Positions 51,393-60,707 are shown, counted from the stretch's first letter. The stretch is 64,000 nt of DNA from Nocardia wallacei (GCF_014466955.1 NZ_AP023396.1:7688001-7752000), one strand, 5' to 3'. The notes: generated by a model from the sequence alone, not told the origin. Numbers and translations: made by a program.

Positions 51393-53348
51393 CTACGGCG
51401 TCGCGCCCGGGCGGGTGGACGGCAGGAACGGCGTGAGCAGATTCTGCTCGGTGGACGGGCCGAACTGCCATTCGGCGATCCACGGTCCGGTGCCCTCGCT
51501 CGGATCGGACACGCCCTGCTCGAGCCATTGGTACCGGCCGTCGAGCACCCCGCGGGCGACCGCGGTATCGGCGTCGTCGGTGTTGTCCCACAGCTCGTCG
51601 AACAGGCGCTCGATCCGCAGCCGCGATTGCTTGCAGAAGGTGTCGGCCAGTTCCTCGGCCGCCGCGGCCTCCGCGCCGCCCGCCGCCCGCAGCGCCCGCG
51701 CCCGGACGCAGGCCGCGGCCATCGCGAACAGTTCGGCGCCGATATCGACGATCCGGCCCAGGAATCCCTGCCGGTACTCGAGTTTCGCCTGCCAGCGACC
51801 CATGGCGTACATCAGCGACCGGGCCTGCTTGCGCGACATCCGCTCGACGAACCGGACGTGCTTGGCCAGCGGCCCGAACTCGGCGTACGTCGCCGGCACC
51901 GAGCCCGCGCCGACGGCCAGCTGCGGGAACCACTTGGCGTAGAAGCCGCTCGCGCCCACCGCCGCCTTCGCCTTGTCCTTGAATTCCGCGTTGCGGTCGA
52001 CCAGGGCGCCGGCGGCGGCCATGTGCGCGTCGGCCATCTCGCGGGCGATCAGCAGCCGCATGATCTCGCTGGAGCCCTCGAAGATCCGGTTGATGCGCAG
52101 GTCTCGAACCAGTTGCTCGGCCGCGACCGCCCGCTCGCCGCGCGCCCGCAGCGACGCGGCGGTCTCGTAACCGCGTCCGCCGCGAATCTGCACCAGCTCG
52201 TCGGCGATGCGGCAGCTCATCTCCGAGGCCCACAACTTGGCCAGCGCGGCCTCGATGCGAATGTCGTTGCGCGCCTCGTCGCACATGGTGCCGGACAGAT
52301 CCAGCGCCGCCTCGAGCGCGAAGGTCGTCGCCGCGATGTAGGACAGCTTCGCGCCGACGGCGGCGTGCTCGCCGATCGGGCGGCCCCACTGCACCCGGGC
52401 GGCCGACCATTCCCGGGCGATCTTCAGCGACCACTTGGCCGCCGCCGTGCACAGCGCCGGAATCGCGAGCCGACCGGCGTTGAGCGTGGTGAGCGCGATC
52501 TTGAGGCCGTCACCCTCGCGGCCGACCAGATTGGCCTTCGGCACTCGCACGTCGTGCATGCGGGTGACGCCGTTCTCGATGCCACGCAGGCCCATGAAGC
52601 TGTTGCGGCGCTCGACGGTGATGCCGGGTGAATCGGCCTCGACCACGAAGGCGGAGATGCCGCCGCGGTGTCCCGCACTGCGCGGCACCCGCGCCATCAC
52701 GACGAGCAGTTCCGCCACCACGCCGTTGGTGGTCCACAATTTGACGCCGTTGAGCAGGTAGGCCTCGCCGTCCTCGGTCGGTGTCGCGGTGCACGCCATG
52801 CGGGCCGGATCCGATCCCACATCGGGCTCGGTGAGCAGGAAGGCGCTCACCGCGCCGCGCGCGCACCGCGGCAGGAACTCGCGTTTCTGCTCCGGCGTGC
52901 CCGCCAGCTTCAACGGCTCGGGCACTCCGATCGACTGATGCGCCGACAGCAGCACGCCCAGGCTGGGATGCGCCGACCCGACCACCATCAGCGCCTTGTT
53001 GTATCCGACCTGCGACAGGCCCTGCCCGCCGTACTCTTCGGGAATCTTGAGTCCGAAGCAACCGAGTTCGGCCAGGCCGCGGACGTATTCGGCGGGGATC
53101 TTCGCCGTCTCCTCGATGACGGCGCCGTCGATGGTGTCGACATAGGCGCGCAGCCGCTCCAGATATGCCTCGGTCTTCGCGCTGTCCTGCTCCGACGGCC
53201 GGGGATACGGGTGGATCAGATCGAGCCGGAACCGGCCGAGGAACATCTCCTTAGCGAAAGACGGCTTCGCCCAAGTGGTTTCGCGGGATTCTTCGACGAG
53301 TGCGCGGGCCTGTTCTTCGGTGGCGTCTACTTTCGCGGTGGCCGTCAT
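51393..53348 (-). CDS. fadE10: Acyl-CoA dehydrogenase, FadE10-like
   Basis: A 651-residue flavoprotein of the long (VLCAD-like) type. ETTWAKPSFAKEMFLGRFRL at the start, AFLLTEPDVGSDPARM, NGVKLWTTNG, RNSFMGLRGIENGVTRMHDV and the C-terminal DLRINRIFEGSSEIMRLLIA follow remembered M. tuberculosis FadE10 (Rv0873) closely in order and length. It should take part in beta-oxidation or lipid recycling. The ATG at 53346-53348 has GGAGGA upstream. Confidence 0.92.
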   Translation of the reverse strand: MTATAKVDATEEQARALVEESRETTWAKPSFAKEMFLGRFRLDLIHPYPRPSEQDSAKTEAYLERLRAYVDTIDGAVIEETAKIPAEYVRGLAELGCFGLKIPEEYGGQGLSQVGYNKALMVVGSAHPSLGVLLSAHQSIGVPEPLKLAGTPEQKREFLPRCARGAVSAFLLTEPDVGSDPARMACTATPTEDGEAYLLNGVKLWTTNGVVAELLVVMARVPRSAGHRGGISAFVVEADSPGITVERRNSFMGLRGIENGVTRMHDVRVPKANLVGREGDGLKIALTTLNAGRLAIPALCTAAAKWSLKIAREWSAARVQWGRPIGEHAAVGAKLSYIAATTFALEAALDLSGTMCDEARNDIRIEAALAKLWASEMSCRIADELVQIRGGRGYETAASLRARGERAVAAEQLVRDLRINRIFEGSSEIMRLLIAREMADAHMAAAGALVDRNAEFKDKAKAAVGASGFYAKWFPQLAVGAGSVPATYAEFGPLAKHVRFVERMSRKQARSLMYAMGRWQAKLEYRQGFLGRIVDIGAELFAMAAACVRARALRAAGGAEAAAAEELADTFCKQSRLRIERLFDELWDNTDDADTAVARGVLDGRYQWLEQGVSDPSEGTGPWIAEWQFGPSTEQNLLTPFLPSTRPGATP

Positions 53349-53365
53349 ACTGTCCTCCATCGGAC

Positions 53366-53379
53366 GTGATCAGAATCAC
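53366..53379. promoter_or_regulatory. Dyad GTGAT-CAGA-ATCAC in the fadE10 promoter region
   Basis: A perfect 5-bp inverted repeat 17 bp upstream of the fadE10 start, in the 178-bp gap shared with a divergent alpha/beta-hydrolase gene. It is a possible site for a fatty-acid-responsive TetR regulator encoded elsewhere. Confidence 0.3.
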
Positions 53380-53526
53380 ATTCGAGTGTAGGAGGCTTTG
53401 TTACCCGCCGGTAGAGGCGCGGGGCGCACCGTTTCAGCATCGGGTACATAACGGCAGGTTCGCGCGGTTAACGCGCTGGAAATCCCTATCGACAACCGGG
53501 TACGTACGGATTTCCCGGGAGACGTG

Positions 53527-54483
53527 ATGTCCACCATCGCACTTCGCGCCGCCGACCTCGACGGCCACCGCGTCACAGTCACCGCCGACGACGGCACGCC
53601 ACTCGCCGCGCGCGTGTTCGGCTCCGACACCGCGCCGCTGACCGTGGTTTTCGTGCACGGCCACTGCCTGCGCACCGAATCCTGGTCGATGCTGCGCGAG
53701 CAGTTGCGGCGGCAGTGGGGCGAGGGCATCCGCATGGTGTGCTACGACCACCGCGGGCACGGCGAGTCGGGCTCGGCCGATCCGGACACCTACACCATCG
53801 ACCAGCTCGGTCACGATCTCGACGCCGTGCTGCGCACCGTCGCCCCGTCCGGCCCGGTGGTGCTGGTCGGGCATTCGATGGGCGCGATGGTGGTGCTGGT
53901 CTATGCCCGGCTGTTCCCGGCGACGGTCGGCTCGCGCGTCGTCGGCATCGGACTGCTGGCCACGGCGGCCGGTGGCCTGACCACCGTCGGCCCGGCGCGC
54001 TTGCTGAATCGGCACGCGGTCAGCTCGCTGCGGGCCGCGGTGCGTCGCGCGCCGCGGATGATGCAGACCTGGAAGCGGTTGTCGCACCGGATCTTCGAAC
54101 CGCTGGTGCGTGAGGCCGAGTCCGGCGGCCGCCGGGCGAGCCCGCATCTGGCGGCGATCGCGACCGCGATGCTCAACGACACGCCGCTGCTCACCATGAC
54201 CAGCTTCCTCGACTCGCTGATCCGCTTCGACGAGACCGCGACCCTGCGGCTGCTGGCCGATCTGCCGACGCTGGTGCTGGCCGGGTCGGCCGACATCATG
54301 ATCCCGTTCGCGCATTCGGTGGTGCTGGCCTCGCAGCTCAGCGGCGCCGAACTGGTCCGACTGGACGGCGCCGGTCACAGCGTGATCCTCGAACGCGCCG
54401 AGGAGGTCGCGGCCGCGGTGGCGACACTGGTCGAACGGGCCCTCGGCGCCGACCGTGCTCGGGCGTATGCCGCGGCGGGCTGA
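53527..54483 (+). CDS. Alpha/beta-hydrolase fold protein
   Basis: A 318-residue hydrolase. VVFVHGHCLRTESW near 37, CYDHRGHGESG near 72 and VLVGHSMGAMVVLVYA near 113 give the oxyanion loop and Ser nucleophile; the Asp lies in LAGSADIMIPF and the His in LDGAGHSVILERA near 280. The ATG at 53527 is preceded by GGGAGA; a GTG at 53524 is one codon upstream. It is divergent from fadE10. The substrate is unknown, perhaps a lipid ester. Confidence 0.87.
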   Translation: MSTIALRAADLDGHRVTVTADDGTPLAARVFGSDTAPLTVVFVHGHCLRTESWSMLREQLRRQWGEGIRMVCYDHRGHGESGSADPDTYTIDQLGHDLDAVLRTVAPSGPVVLVGHSMGAMVVLVYARLFPATVGSRVVGIGLLATAAGGLTTVGPARLLNRHAVSSLRAAVRRAPRMMQTWKRLSHRIFEPLVREAESGGRRASPHLAAIATAMLNDTPLLTMTSFLDSLIRFDETATLRLLADLPTLVLAGSADIMIPFAHSVVLASQLSGAELVRLDGAGHSVILERAEEVAAAVATLVERALGADRARAYAAAG

Positions 54484-54585
54484 AACGAGCAATTTTCGGA
54501 TCGGGACGAGCGCTCGCGCCGAAGATCACGTACTGTGTTGTAGATCACGATGTGCGGTCTGTCACACAGGCTCGAGGAGGTTTCG

Positions 54586-54876
54586 ATGACACGCAGCGAG
54601 ATTGCTGAGCTGCACTTCGCCGTGGGCCAGCTCCGGCAATGCCTCGGCGCACTGCGGTCCCACTACGGGGACGCCAACTCCGTACGGCGGCTGGAGAACG
54701 ACCTTGAGCGGCTCACCATAGATGCGGACGAGTTCGAGAAGTCGCCCCCGCCCGAAATCGCCGCGCGGCGCGAGCAGGAGGTCATCTACGTCCCGGACAG
54801 CAAGTCCGACGAGGCCGCCTGGATGGGCGCGCAGGACGAGGGCTTGGGCTTCCACTCCCGCCCCCGCACCAAGTAG
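54586..54876 (+). CDS. Small conserved actinobacterial protein
   Basis: A 96-residue protein: FAVGQLRQCLGALRSHYGDA and RRLENDLERLTIDADEFE look helical, then EVIYVPDSKSDEAAWMGAQD and EGLGFHSR. A strong GAGGAGG precedes the ATG. I know of no described function; the pattern is one I associate with short mycobacterial and nocardial conserved proteins. Confidence 0.65.
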   Translation: MTRSEIAELHFAVGQLRQCLGALRSHYGDANSVRRLENDLERLTIDADEFEKSPPPEIAARREQEVIYVPDSKSDEAAWMGAQDEGLGFHSRPRTK

Positions 54877-54956
54877 TAGCTCGCCCCATCGCGGGCCGGG
54901 CTTCCGGCTCGCGCTCGAGTGGTTTTCCGCGTGGCGCCGCCCCGCGCCCGGCGGTG

Positions 54957-55100
54957 TCCGTGCGCAGCGGTGTCCGTGCCTGGCGGAGTCCGTGCCCGGC
55001 GGAATCCGTGCCCGGCGGAATCCGTGCCCGGCGGAATCCGTGCCCGGCGGAATCCGTGCCCGGCGGAATCCGTGCCCGGCGGAGTCCGGGCGCGGCGGTG
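54957..55100 (+). repeat. 16-bp tandem repeat, nine units
   Basis: Nine head-to-tail copies of the unit TCCGTGCCCGGCGGAA. Units 3-7 are identical, unit 8 differs at its last base, and units 1, 2 and 9 are degenerate. The period is not a multiple of three and the array sits in the gap between convergent genes (stops at 54876 and 55106), so it is a non-coding minisatellite likely to vary in copy number. Confidence 0.95.
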
Positions 55101-55105
55101 TTGTC

Positions 55106-56278
55106 TCAGGCGCGGTGACGGCCTGAGCGGCGGCTGCGCAACCCGTGGAATCGGGCGCCCTTGGGAGTATTCGCTGGCGGAGCCGCGGCGGACGACTCGA
55201 ACAGAACGGCGACGCCGCGGTCGGCCGCCGAGTCCGCCGCGACCAGCGCGTACGCGCCACCGCGCCGGGCGAGTTCGTGCAGTAGGGTGGCGGTCATCCG
55301 CGCACCGGCCGCGAGGCCCGGGTCACCCAGCGCGAGCGCGCCGCCGTTGACGTTCACCGCGCCGAGGTCGTGGCGACCGAAGTGGCGGAGCAGCGCGAGC
55401 ACCTCGACCGCGGACCGCTCGGCGATCTCCAGCAGATCGATGTCGTCGAACGAGAGGCCGTTGCGCGACAACAGCTTCGCGACGGCCGCGGCGACGGCGG
55501 GCATGCTGCCGTCGGTGCCCGCGGCCACCCAGTCGGTCATGTAGGCGAGAGGCTCCAGGGCCAGGTCGATCAGCCGGTCCTCGGCCACCATCAGGCAGGC
55601 CGCGGCACCCGCGGCGGGCACGCTCACGGCGGCCGCGGTGAGCACGCTGTCCGGCAGCAGCGGGGCCGCGCTGGTCAGCGCACGGGTCGACACATCGGCG
55701 CGCGACTGCTCGTCGCGACCCACAAGATGCGGTACGGCACTTTCGGTTCGGTGCCGCAACTCGTCCGGCGCGGCGGCCACCACCGGGACGATCTCGGCGT
55801 CGAAGATCCCCTGCCGCCAGGCGCGGGCGGTGCGGCGGTGGCTGCTCAGCGCGAACTCGTCGGATTCGGTGCGGGTGAGGTGATATCGCCCGGCCAGGCG
55901 CTCGGCGTGCGCCGGATCGACGGCGGCGAGCGCGGTCTCGGCGGGCACGGTGTCGTGCACGCCCCCGGCCACCACCACGGCCGCGGTCTCGGCGTGCACC
56001 ATGGTGGCGGCGACGATCAGAGCGGCCAGGCCGTCCGCGGACCCGACCTCGAAACCGGCCAGGGCGGACGGTAATCCGGCGTCGAGCGCGGCGAGCCGGG
56101 CGAGACCGGGCGGGCCCGCCAGCACGACCTCGTCGACGCGGGCGCCGTCGAGTTCCGCGCGACCGACGGCACCGGCGATCGCGGCCGCGGCCAGTCGTCC
56201 CGGCGGCAGCGCCGCCAACGCGCCACCGGCGAACCCGCTCGGCGTGCGCACCGGCGACACGATCGCCGCTCTCCTCAT
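55106..56278 (-). CDS. Thiolase-fold protein lacking all catalytic residues
   Basis: A 390-residue thiolase homologue: AAIVSPVRTPSGFAGGALA, the RTESDEFALSSHRRTARAW middle and NVNGGALALGDPGLAAGAR near 309 leave no doubt about the fold. The nucleophile Cys position is Ser80 (VGSADGL), the NEAF motif is AERS, the catalytic His of GHP is Asp319 (GDP), and the CxG loop near 349 is DSAAD. It cannot act as a normal thiolase. AAGGAGAGAG precedes the ATG. It is divergent from the sdh operon. Possibly a structural or regulatory partner of a working thiolase. Confidence 0.85.
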   Translation of the reverse strand: MRRAAIVSPVRTPSGFAGGALAALPPGRLAAAAIAGAVGRAELDGARVDEVVLAGPPGLARLAALDAGLPSALAGFEVGSADGLAALIVAATMVHAETAAVVVAGGVHDTVPAETALAAVDPAHAERLAGRYHLTRTESDEFALSSHRRTARAWRQGIFDAEIVPVVAAAPDELRHRTESAVPHLVGRDEQSRADVSTRALTSAAPLLPDSVLTAAAVSVPAAGAAACLMVAEDRLIDLALEPLAYMTDWVAAGTDGSMPAVAAAVAKLLSRNGLSFDDIDLLEIAERSAVEVLALLRHFGRHDLGAVNVNGGALALGDPGLAAGARMTATLLHELARRGGAYALVAADSAADRGVAVLFESSAAAPPANTPKGARFHGLRSRRSGRHRA

Positions 56279-56689
56279 CGACTCTCTCCTTCTCGCGCCG
56301 CGCTGCCGGCAGCTAACCGCCACACAGCGGTGATCGCATTCGCTGCCGGGCATCCGCCGGACCCACCGGATCCGCAGCCCACCACAGCGTTGTTGCTGGT
56401 ATGTGACGTCGGGACCAGCGCCGACGCGGTGTGGAACCACCGGATTCCGGACATGCGCCGAAAGGCCGTGTGATCCAGGACAGTTCGTGAGATTTGCTTA
56501 CGGTTCACTGTCGAGACCGCCACGCGACATGATCAGAAAATGTGGCGCAAATCATAGCCGTTCGGGCGGACCGATATTGCCGGGACCGGGCGCGGGTCAT
56601 AGCAGGGGTGCCGTATGGTGCTCACCATCACATTCGATGCCGGAGGTAACGATGACGTTCCACGGGGTAGATCAGCGAGGCATCCTGCA
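56279..56689. promoter_or_regulatory. sdh operon upstream region
   Basis: About 410 bp between the divergent thiolase-like gene and the sdh operon. It must hold both promoters. Within it lies a 13-codon leader ORF candidate (56652-56693) with its own ribosome site; I see no other gene or clear dyad. Confidence 0.5.
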
Positions 56690-56693
56690 GTGA
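56652..56693 (+). CDS. Candidate 13-residue leader peptide of the sdh operon
   Basis: ATG at 56652 preceded by CGGAGG at the correct distance; reads MTFHGVDQRGILQ and stops at 56691-56693. Its TGA overlaps the GTG start proposed for the membrane anchor gene (GTGA), so it could couple ribosomes into sdhC. The ribosome site is better than that of sdhC itself. Confidence 0.45.
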   Translation: MTFHGVDQRGILQ

Positions 56694-57520
56694 ACGCAGC
56701 ACCGACACGCGCACCCGAACCGGGCACGGGAGTCTTCAGCGCGACCCGCGCGGCCATTTCCGACCGGACGCTACGCACCGACCGATGGTGGATCCCGCCG
56801 CTGATCACCGTGCTGGGGCTGAGCGCGTTCATCATCTACGCGACCGTGAGAGCCTTTGTGCGCTCGGCCTATTGGGTCGCCGACTACCACTATCTGACGC
56901 CGTTCTACTCACCCTGCGTCAGCACCTCGTGCGTCGAGGGCTCGGCCCACTTCGGGCACTGGGTGGGCGCGCTGCCGGTGTGGATCCCGCTCGGGTTCCT
57001 GGTGCTGCCGTTCCTGCTGCTGTTCCGACTGACCTGCTACTACTACCGCAAGGCCTACTACCGGGCGGTGTGGTTCTCCCCGCCGGCCTGCGCGGTGGCC
57101 GAGCCGCACGCGAAATACACCGGGGAGACCCGGCTTCCGCTGATCATCCAGAACGCGCACCGCTACTTCTTCTATGTGGCGTGCGTCGTCTCGGTGGTCA
57201 ACACCTACGACGCGATCGTCGCCTTCCACGGCAAGTCCGGCGGCTTCGGGTTCGGGCTGGGCAATCTGGTGCTGCTGCTGAACGTGGTGCTGCTGTGGGC
57301 GTACACGCTCTCGTGCCACTCCTGCCGGCACATCGCGGGCGGACGGCTCAAGCACTTCTCCGCGCATCCGGTCCGGTACTGGTTCTGGACGCAGGTGTCG
57401 AAGCTGAACACCCGGCACATGGCGCTGGCCTGGACGACGCTGGGCACGCTGGTGCTCACCGACTTCTACGTCATGCTCGTCGCCAGCGGCACCATCTCCG
57501 ACCTGCGCTTCGTCGACTGA
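56690..57520 (+). CDS. sdhC: Succinate dehydrogenase membrane anchor subunit (Sdh1 type)
   Basis: A 276-residue polytopic protein with about five membrane segments and several His residues (e.g. FGHWVGALP, QNAHRYFFY, SCHSCRHIAG) able to bind heme. Layout and neighbours match M. tuberculosis Rv0249c, the anchor of Sdh1, followed by sdhA and sdhB. The GTG at 56690 is the start consistent with the N-terminal VNAAPTRAPEPG; ribosome binding is weak, so coupling to the short ORF upstream is likely. It passes electrons from the iron-sulfur subunit to quinone. Confidence 0.85.
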   Translation: MNAAPTRAPEPGTGVFSATRAAISDRTLRTDRWWIPPLITVLGLSAFIIYATVRAFVRSAYWVADYHYLTPFYSPCVSTSCVEGSAHFGHWVGALPVWIPLGFLVLPFLLLFRLTCYYYRKAYYRAVWFSPPACAVAEPHAKYTGETRLPLIIQNAHRYFFYVACVVSVVNTYDAIVAFHGKSGGFGFGLGNLVLLLNVVLLWAYTLSCHSCRHIAGGRLKHFSAHPVRYWFWTQVSKLNTRHMALAWTTLGTLVLTDFYVMLVASGTISDLRFVD

Positions 57521-57576
57521 CGCGCGCTCCCCGAAACCTCAGCCTCTCCCTCTGTCTCCCAGGAGTATTCGGTTCC

Positions 57577-59517
57577 ATGCCTGAAGTCGAACGGCACAAG
57601 TACGACGTCGTCGTGATCGGTGCCGGTGGCGCCGGCCTGCGCGCGGTGATCGAGGCGCGCGAGCACGGCCTGTCGGTGGCGGTGGTGTGCAAGTCGCTGT
57701 TCGGCAAGGCGCACACCGTGATGGCCGAGGGCGGCTGCGCGGCGTCCATGGGCAACGCCAACGAGAAGGACAGCTGGCAGACGCATTTCAAGGACACGAT
57801 GCGCGGCGGCAAGTTCCTCAACAACTGGCGCATGGCCGAACTGCACGCGCAGGAGGCTCCCGACCGGGTCTGGGAGCTGGAAACCTATGGGGCGCTGTTC
57901 GATCGGACCGCCGACGGGCGCATCAGTCAGCGCAACTTCGGCGGCCACACCTACCCGCGACTGGCGCACGTCGGCGACCGCACCGGCCTCGAGATCATCC
58001 GCACCATGCAGCAGAAGATCGTCTCGCTGCAGCAGGAGGATTTCAAGGAGACCGGCGACTACGAGTCGCGGATCAAGGTGTTCGCCGAATGCACGATCAC
58101 CGATCTGCTCAAGGACGGCGACCGGATCTCCGGCGCGTTCGGCTACTGGCGGGAGTCCGGCCGGTTCATCCTGTTCGAGACGCCCGCGGTGGTGCTGGCG
58201 ACGGGCGGAATCGGCAAGTCCTACAAGGTCACCTCGAACTCCTGGGAGTACACCGGCGACGGCCACGCGCTGGCGCTGCGGGCCGGGGCGACGCTGATCA
58301 ACATGGAGTTCCTGCAGTTCCATCCGACCGGCATGGTCTGGCCGCCGAGTGTGAAGGGCATTCTCGTCACCGAGGGCGTGCGCGGCGACGGCGGGGTGCT
58401 CAAGAACACCGAGGGCAAGCGTTTCATGTTCGACTACATCCCCGGGGTGTTCAAGGGGCAGTACGCCGAAACCGAGGAAGAGGCCGATCAGTGGTTGCGC
58501 GACAACGACTCCGCGCGCCGCACTCCCGATCTGCTGCCCCGCGACGAGGTGGCGCGCGCGATCAACGAGGAGGTGAAGGCCGGGCGCGGCACCCCGCACG
58601 GCGGCGTCTACCTCGACATCGCCTCGCGCCTGCCCGCCGCGGAGATCATGAAGCGGCTGCCGTCCATGCACCACCAGTTCAAGGAGCTGGCGGACGTGGA
58701 CATCACGAAGGAGCCGATGGAGGTCGGGCCCACCTGCCATTACGTGATGGGCGGGATCGAGGTCGACCCGGACACCGGCGCCGCGACCGTCCCGGGCCTG
58801 TTCGCCGCGGGTGAATGCTCCGGCGGCATGCACGGCTCCAACCGGCTCGGCGGCAACTCGCTGTCGGACCTGCTTGTCTTCGGCCGCCGGGCCGGGCTGG
58901 GCGCCGCCACCTACGTCGAGCGGCTCGGCGGCGAACGCCCGGCGATCACCGACGGTGATCTCGCCGCCGCCGCGAAAACCGCGCTGGCGCCGTTCGATCC
59001 GCCGAGCAGCGGCGCGGGCGAGAATCCCTACACCCTGCACACCGACATGCAGCAGGCCATGAACGACCTGGTCGGCATCATCCGCAAGGAGCACGAGCTG
59101 CAGGAGGCGATCGAGAAGCTCGCCCAGCTGCGCGAGCGCTTCGACAGCGTCACCGTCGAGGGTCACCGGCAGTTCAACCCGGGCTGGCACCTGGCCCTGG
59201 ATCTGCGGAACATGTTGCTGGTCAGCGAATGTGTCGCGCAGGCGGCGCTGCTGCGCACCGAGAGCCGCGGCGGGCACACCCGCGACGACCATCCCCAGAT
59301 GGATCCGGCCTGGCGGCACAAGCTGCTGGTGTGCCGGGTGGACCCGGCCGAGGCCGACCGGACCGTGCCCGCGGTGACCGTGACACCGGTGGACCAGGTG
59401 CCGATGCGCGACGACCTGCTCGCTCTGTTCGACCTGAGTGAGCTCGAAAAGTATTACACCTCGGAGGAACTCGCCGCCCATCCCGCGGCCACCGCCTCCG
59501 CGAAAGGGGATGCGTAG
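57577..59517 (+). CDS. sdhA: Succinate dehydrogenase flavoprotein subunit
   Basis: A 646-residue flavoprotein oxidising succinate to fumarate. VVVIGAGGAGLRAVIEARE is the FAD motif, SLFGKAHTVMAEGG holds the His to which FAD is covalently bound, EFLQFHPTGM and a late SNRLGGNSLSDLLVFGR are core signatures. AGGAG lies ten bases before the ATG. It is the second gene of the operon, 56 bp after sdhC, and ends two bases before sdhB. It resembles Rv0248c. Confidence 0.96.
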   Translation: MPEVERHKYDVVVIGAGGAGLRAVIEAREHGLSVAVVCKSLFGKAHTVMAEGGCAASMGNANEKDSWQTHFKDTMRGGKFLNNWRMAELHAQEAPDRVWELETYGALFDRTADGRISQRNFGGHTYPRLAHVGDRTGLEIIRTMQQKIVSLQQEDFKETGDYESRIKVFAECTITDLLKDGDRISGAFGYWRESGRFILFETPAVVLATGGIGKSYKVTSNSWEYTGDGHALALRAGATLINMEFLQFHPTGMVWPPSVKGILVTEGVRGDGGVLKNTEGKRFMFDYIPGVFKGQYAETEEEADQWLRDNDSARRTPDLLPRDEVARAINEEVKAGRGTPHGGVYLDIASRLPAAEIMKRLPSMHHQFKELADVDITKEPMEVGPTCHYVMGGIEVDPDTGAATVPGLFAAGECSGGMHGSNRLGGNSLSDLLVFGRRAGLGAATYVERLGGERPAITDGDLAAAAKTALAPFDPPSSGAGENPYTLHTDMQQAMNDLVGIIRKEHELQEAIEKLAQLRERFDSVTVEGHRQFNPGWHLALDLRNMLLVSECVAQAALLRTESRGGHTRDDHPQMDPAWRHKLLVCRVDPAEADRTVPAVTVTPVDQVPMRDDLLALFDLSELEKYYTSEELAAHPAATASAKGDA

Positions 59518-59519
59518 CA

Positions 59520-60266
59520 ATGGGTTACGACGCCCGGTTCCGAGTATGGCGCGGCGACACCGAGGGTGGCGAGCTGCAGGACTTCACCGTCGAGGTGAAC
59601 GAGGGCGAGGTCGTGCTCGACATCGTCCACCGGTTGCAGGCCACCCAGGCGCCCGATCTGGCGGTGCGGTGGAACTGCAAGGCGGGCAAGTGCGGATCGT
59701 GTTCGGCGGAGGTCAACGGCCGCCCGCGGCTACTGTGCATGACGCGGATGTCGACCTTCACGACCGACGAGGTGATCACGGTGACGCCGCTGCGCACCTT
59801 CCCCGTGATCCGCGACCTGGTGACCGACGTGTCGCTGAATTACCGGAAGGCGCGTGAGATCCCGTCGTTCACACCGCCGGACGACCTGAAGCCCGGCGAG
59901 TACCGCATGCAGCAGCGCGATGTGGAACGCTCGCAGGAGTTCCGTAAGTGCATCGAATGTTTCCTGTGCCAGAACACCTGTCACGTGGTGCGCGATCACG
60001 AGGACAACAAGGAGGCATTCGCCGGGCCCCGTTATCTGATGCGAATCGCGGAACTGGAAATGCATCCGCTGGACGTGGCCGACCGCCGGGATATGGCGCA
60101 GGAGGAATTCGGCCTCGGTTACTGCAATATCACCAAGTGTTGCACCGAGGTGTGCCCGGAGCACATCAAGATCACCGACAACGCGCTCATCCCGATGAAG
60201 GAGCGCGTGGTGGATCGGAAATACGATCCGATCGTCTGGCTGGGTAACAAACTGTTCCGCCGGTAG
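59520..60266 (+). CDS. sdhB: Succinate dehydrogenase iron-sulfur subunit
   Basis: A 248-residue subunit with three Cys clusters: CKAGKCGSCSAEVNGRPRLL then C for [2Fe-2S] (near 52-75), CIECFLCQNTC near 143 and CNITKCCTEVCPE near 201 for the [4Fe-4S] and [3Fe-4S] centres. It links the flavin to the membrane anchor. The ATG follows the sdhA stop after two bases. A hairpin terminator follows. Confidence 0.96.
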   Translation: MGYDARFRVWRGDTEGGELQDFTVEVNEGEVVLDIVHRLQATQAPDLAVRWNCKAGKCGSCSAEVNGRPRLLCMTRMSTFTTDEVITVTPLRTFPVIRDLVTDVSLNYRKAREIPSFTPPDDLKPGEYRMQQRDVERSQEFRKCIECFLCQNTCHVVRDHEDNKEAFAGPRYLMRIAELEMHPLDVADRRDMAQEEFGLGYCNITKCCTEVCPEHIKITDNALIPMKERVVDRKYDPIVWLGNKLFRR

Positions 60267-60292
60267 GCCGCACGACCTTTCGGCGAGCGGAA

Positions 60293-60320
60293 CGCCCGGG
60301 CTCGATCGGGGGCCCGGGCG
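60293..60320 (+). terminator. Terminator of the sdh operon
   Basis: CGCCCGGGC-N10-GCCCGGGCG is a perfect 9-bp stem beginning 27 bp after the sdhB stop, also serving the convergent small membrane-protein gene. Confidence 0.85.
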
Positions 60321-60343
60321 GGCCGGAGGTTACGACGCGAGCC

Positions 60344-60541
60344 TCAGAGTTGGGTCACCACGCCGATGGCGACCACCGCGACCAGCAGCCCGACCAATAA
60401 CGCCGGCAGCACGGCCCCGGTCAACATATACACACCCACCGCGGATACCACGAACAGCATGCCTACGATCAGGCGTTCCACCCAATCGCCGGGGAGCGGT
60501 TTGCGGTACCGGGAAGAGGTGTTCCTGAGCCCACGGTCCAC
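60344..60541 (-). CDS. Small two-TM membrane protein
   Basis: A 65-residue protein whose second half is two hydrophobic helices (RLIVGMLFVVSAVGVYML and LPALLVGLLVAVVAIGVV). The N-terminus is basic, so it should face the cytosol. The GTG at 60539-60541 has no clear ribosome site and the true start may be internal. Its function is unknown. Confidence 0.5.
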   Translation of the reverse strand: MDRGLRNTSSRYRKPLPGDWVERLIVGMLFVVSAVGVYMLTGAVLPALLVGLLVAVVAIGVVTQL

Positions 60542-60707
60542 AAAATGTCGGATACCCGTTCATTGCGTGGGCAAACATATTTCCGTTGCACAACGGCGGC
60601 CGATTCGTGATCTTCTTCCGGCTGCTCACCCGGGGTGGAATCGGCGCCGCCGGACGATGCCGGGCGGGCCGCCGCCGGCGCCCGGCAACGACCCGCCCGA
60701 GAGATGG

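Noticed and set aside
54957..55100. Possible CRISPR array
   Set aside because: The 16-bp units are head to tail with no spacers, so it is a tandem repeat.
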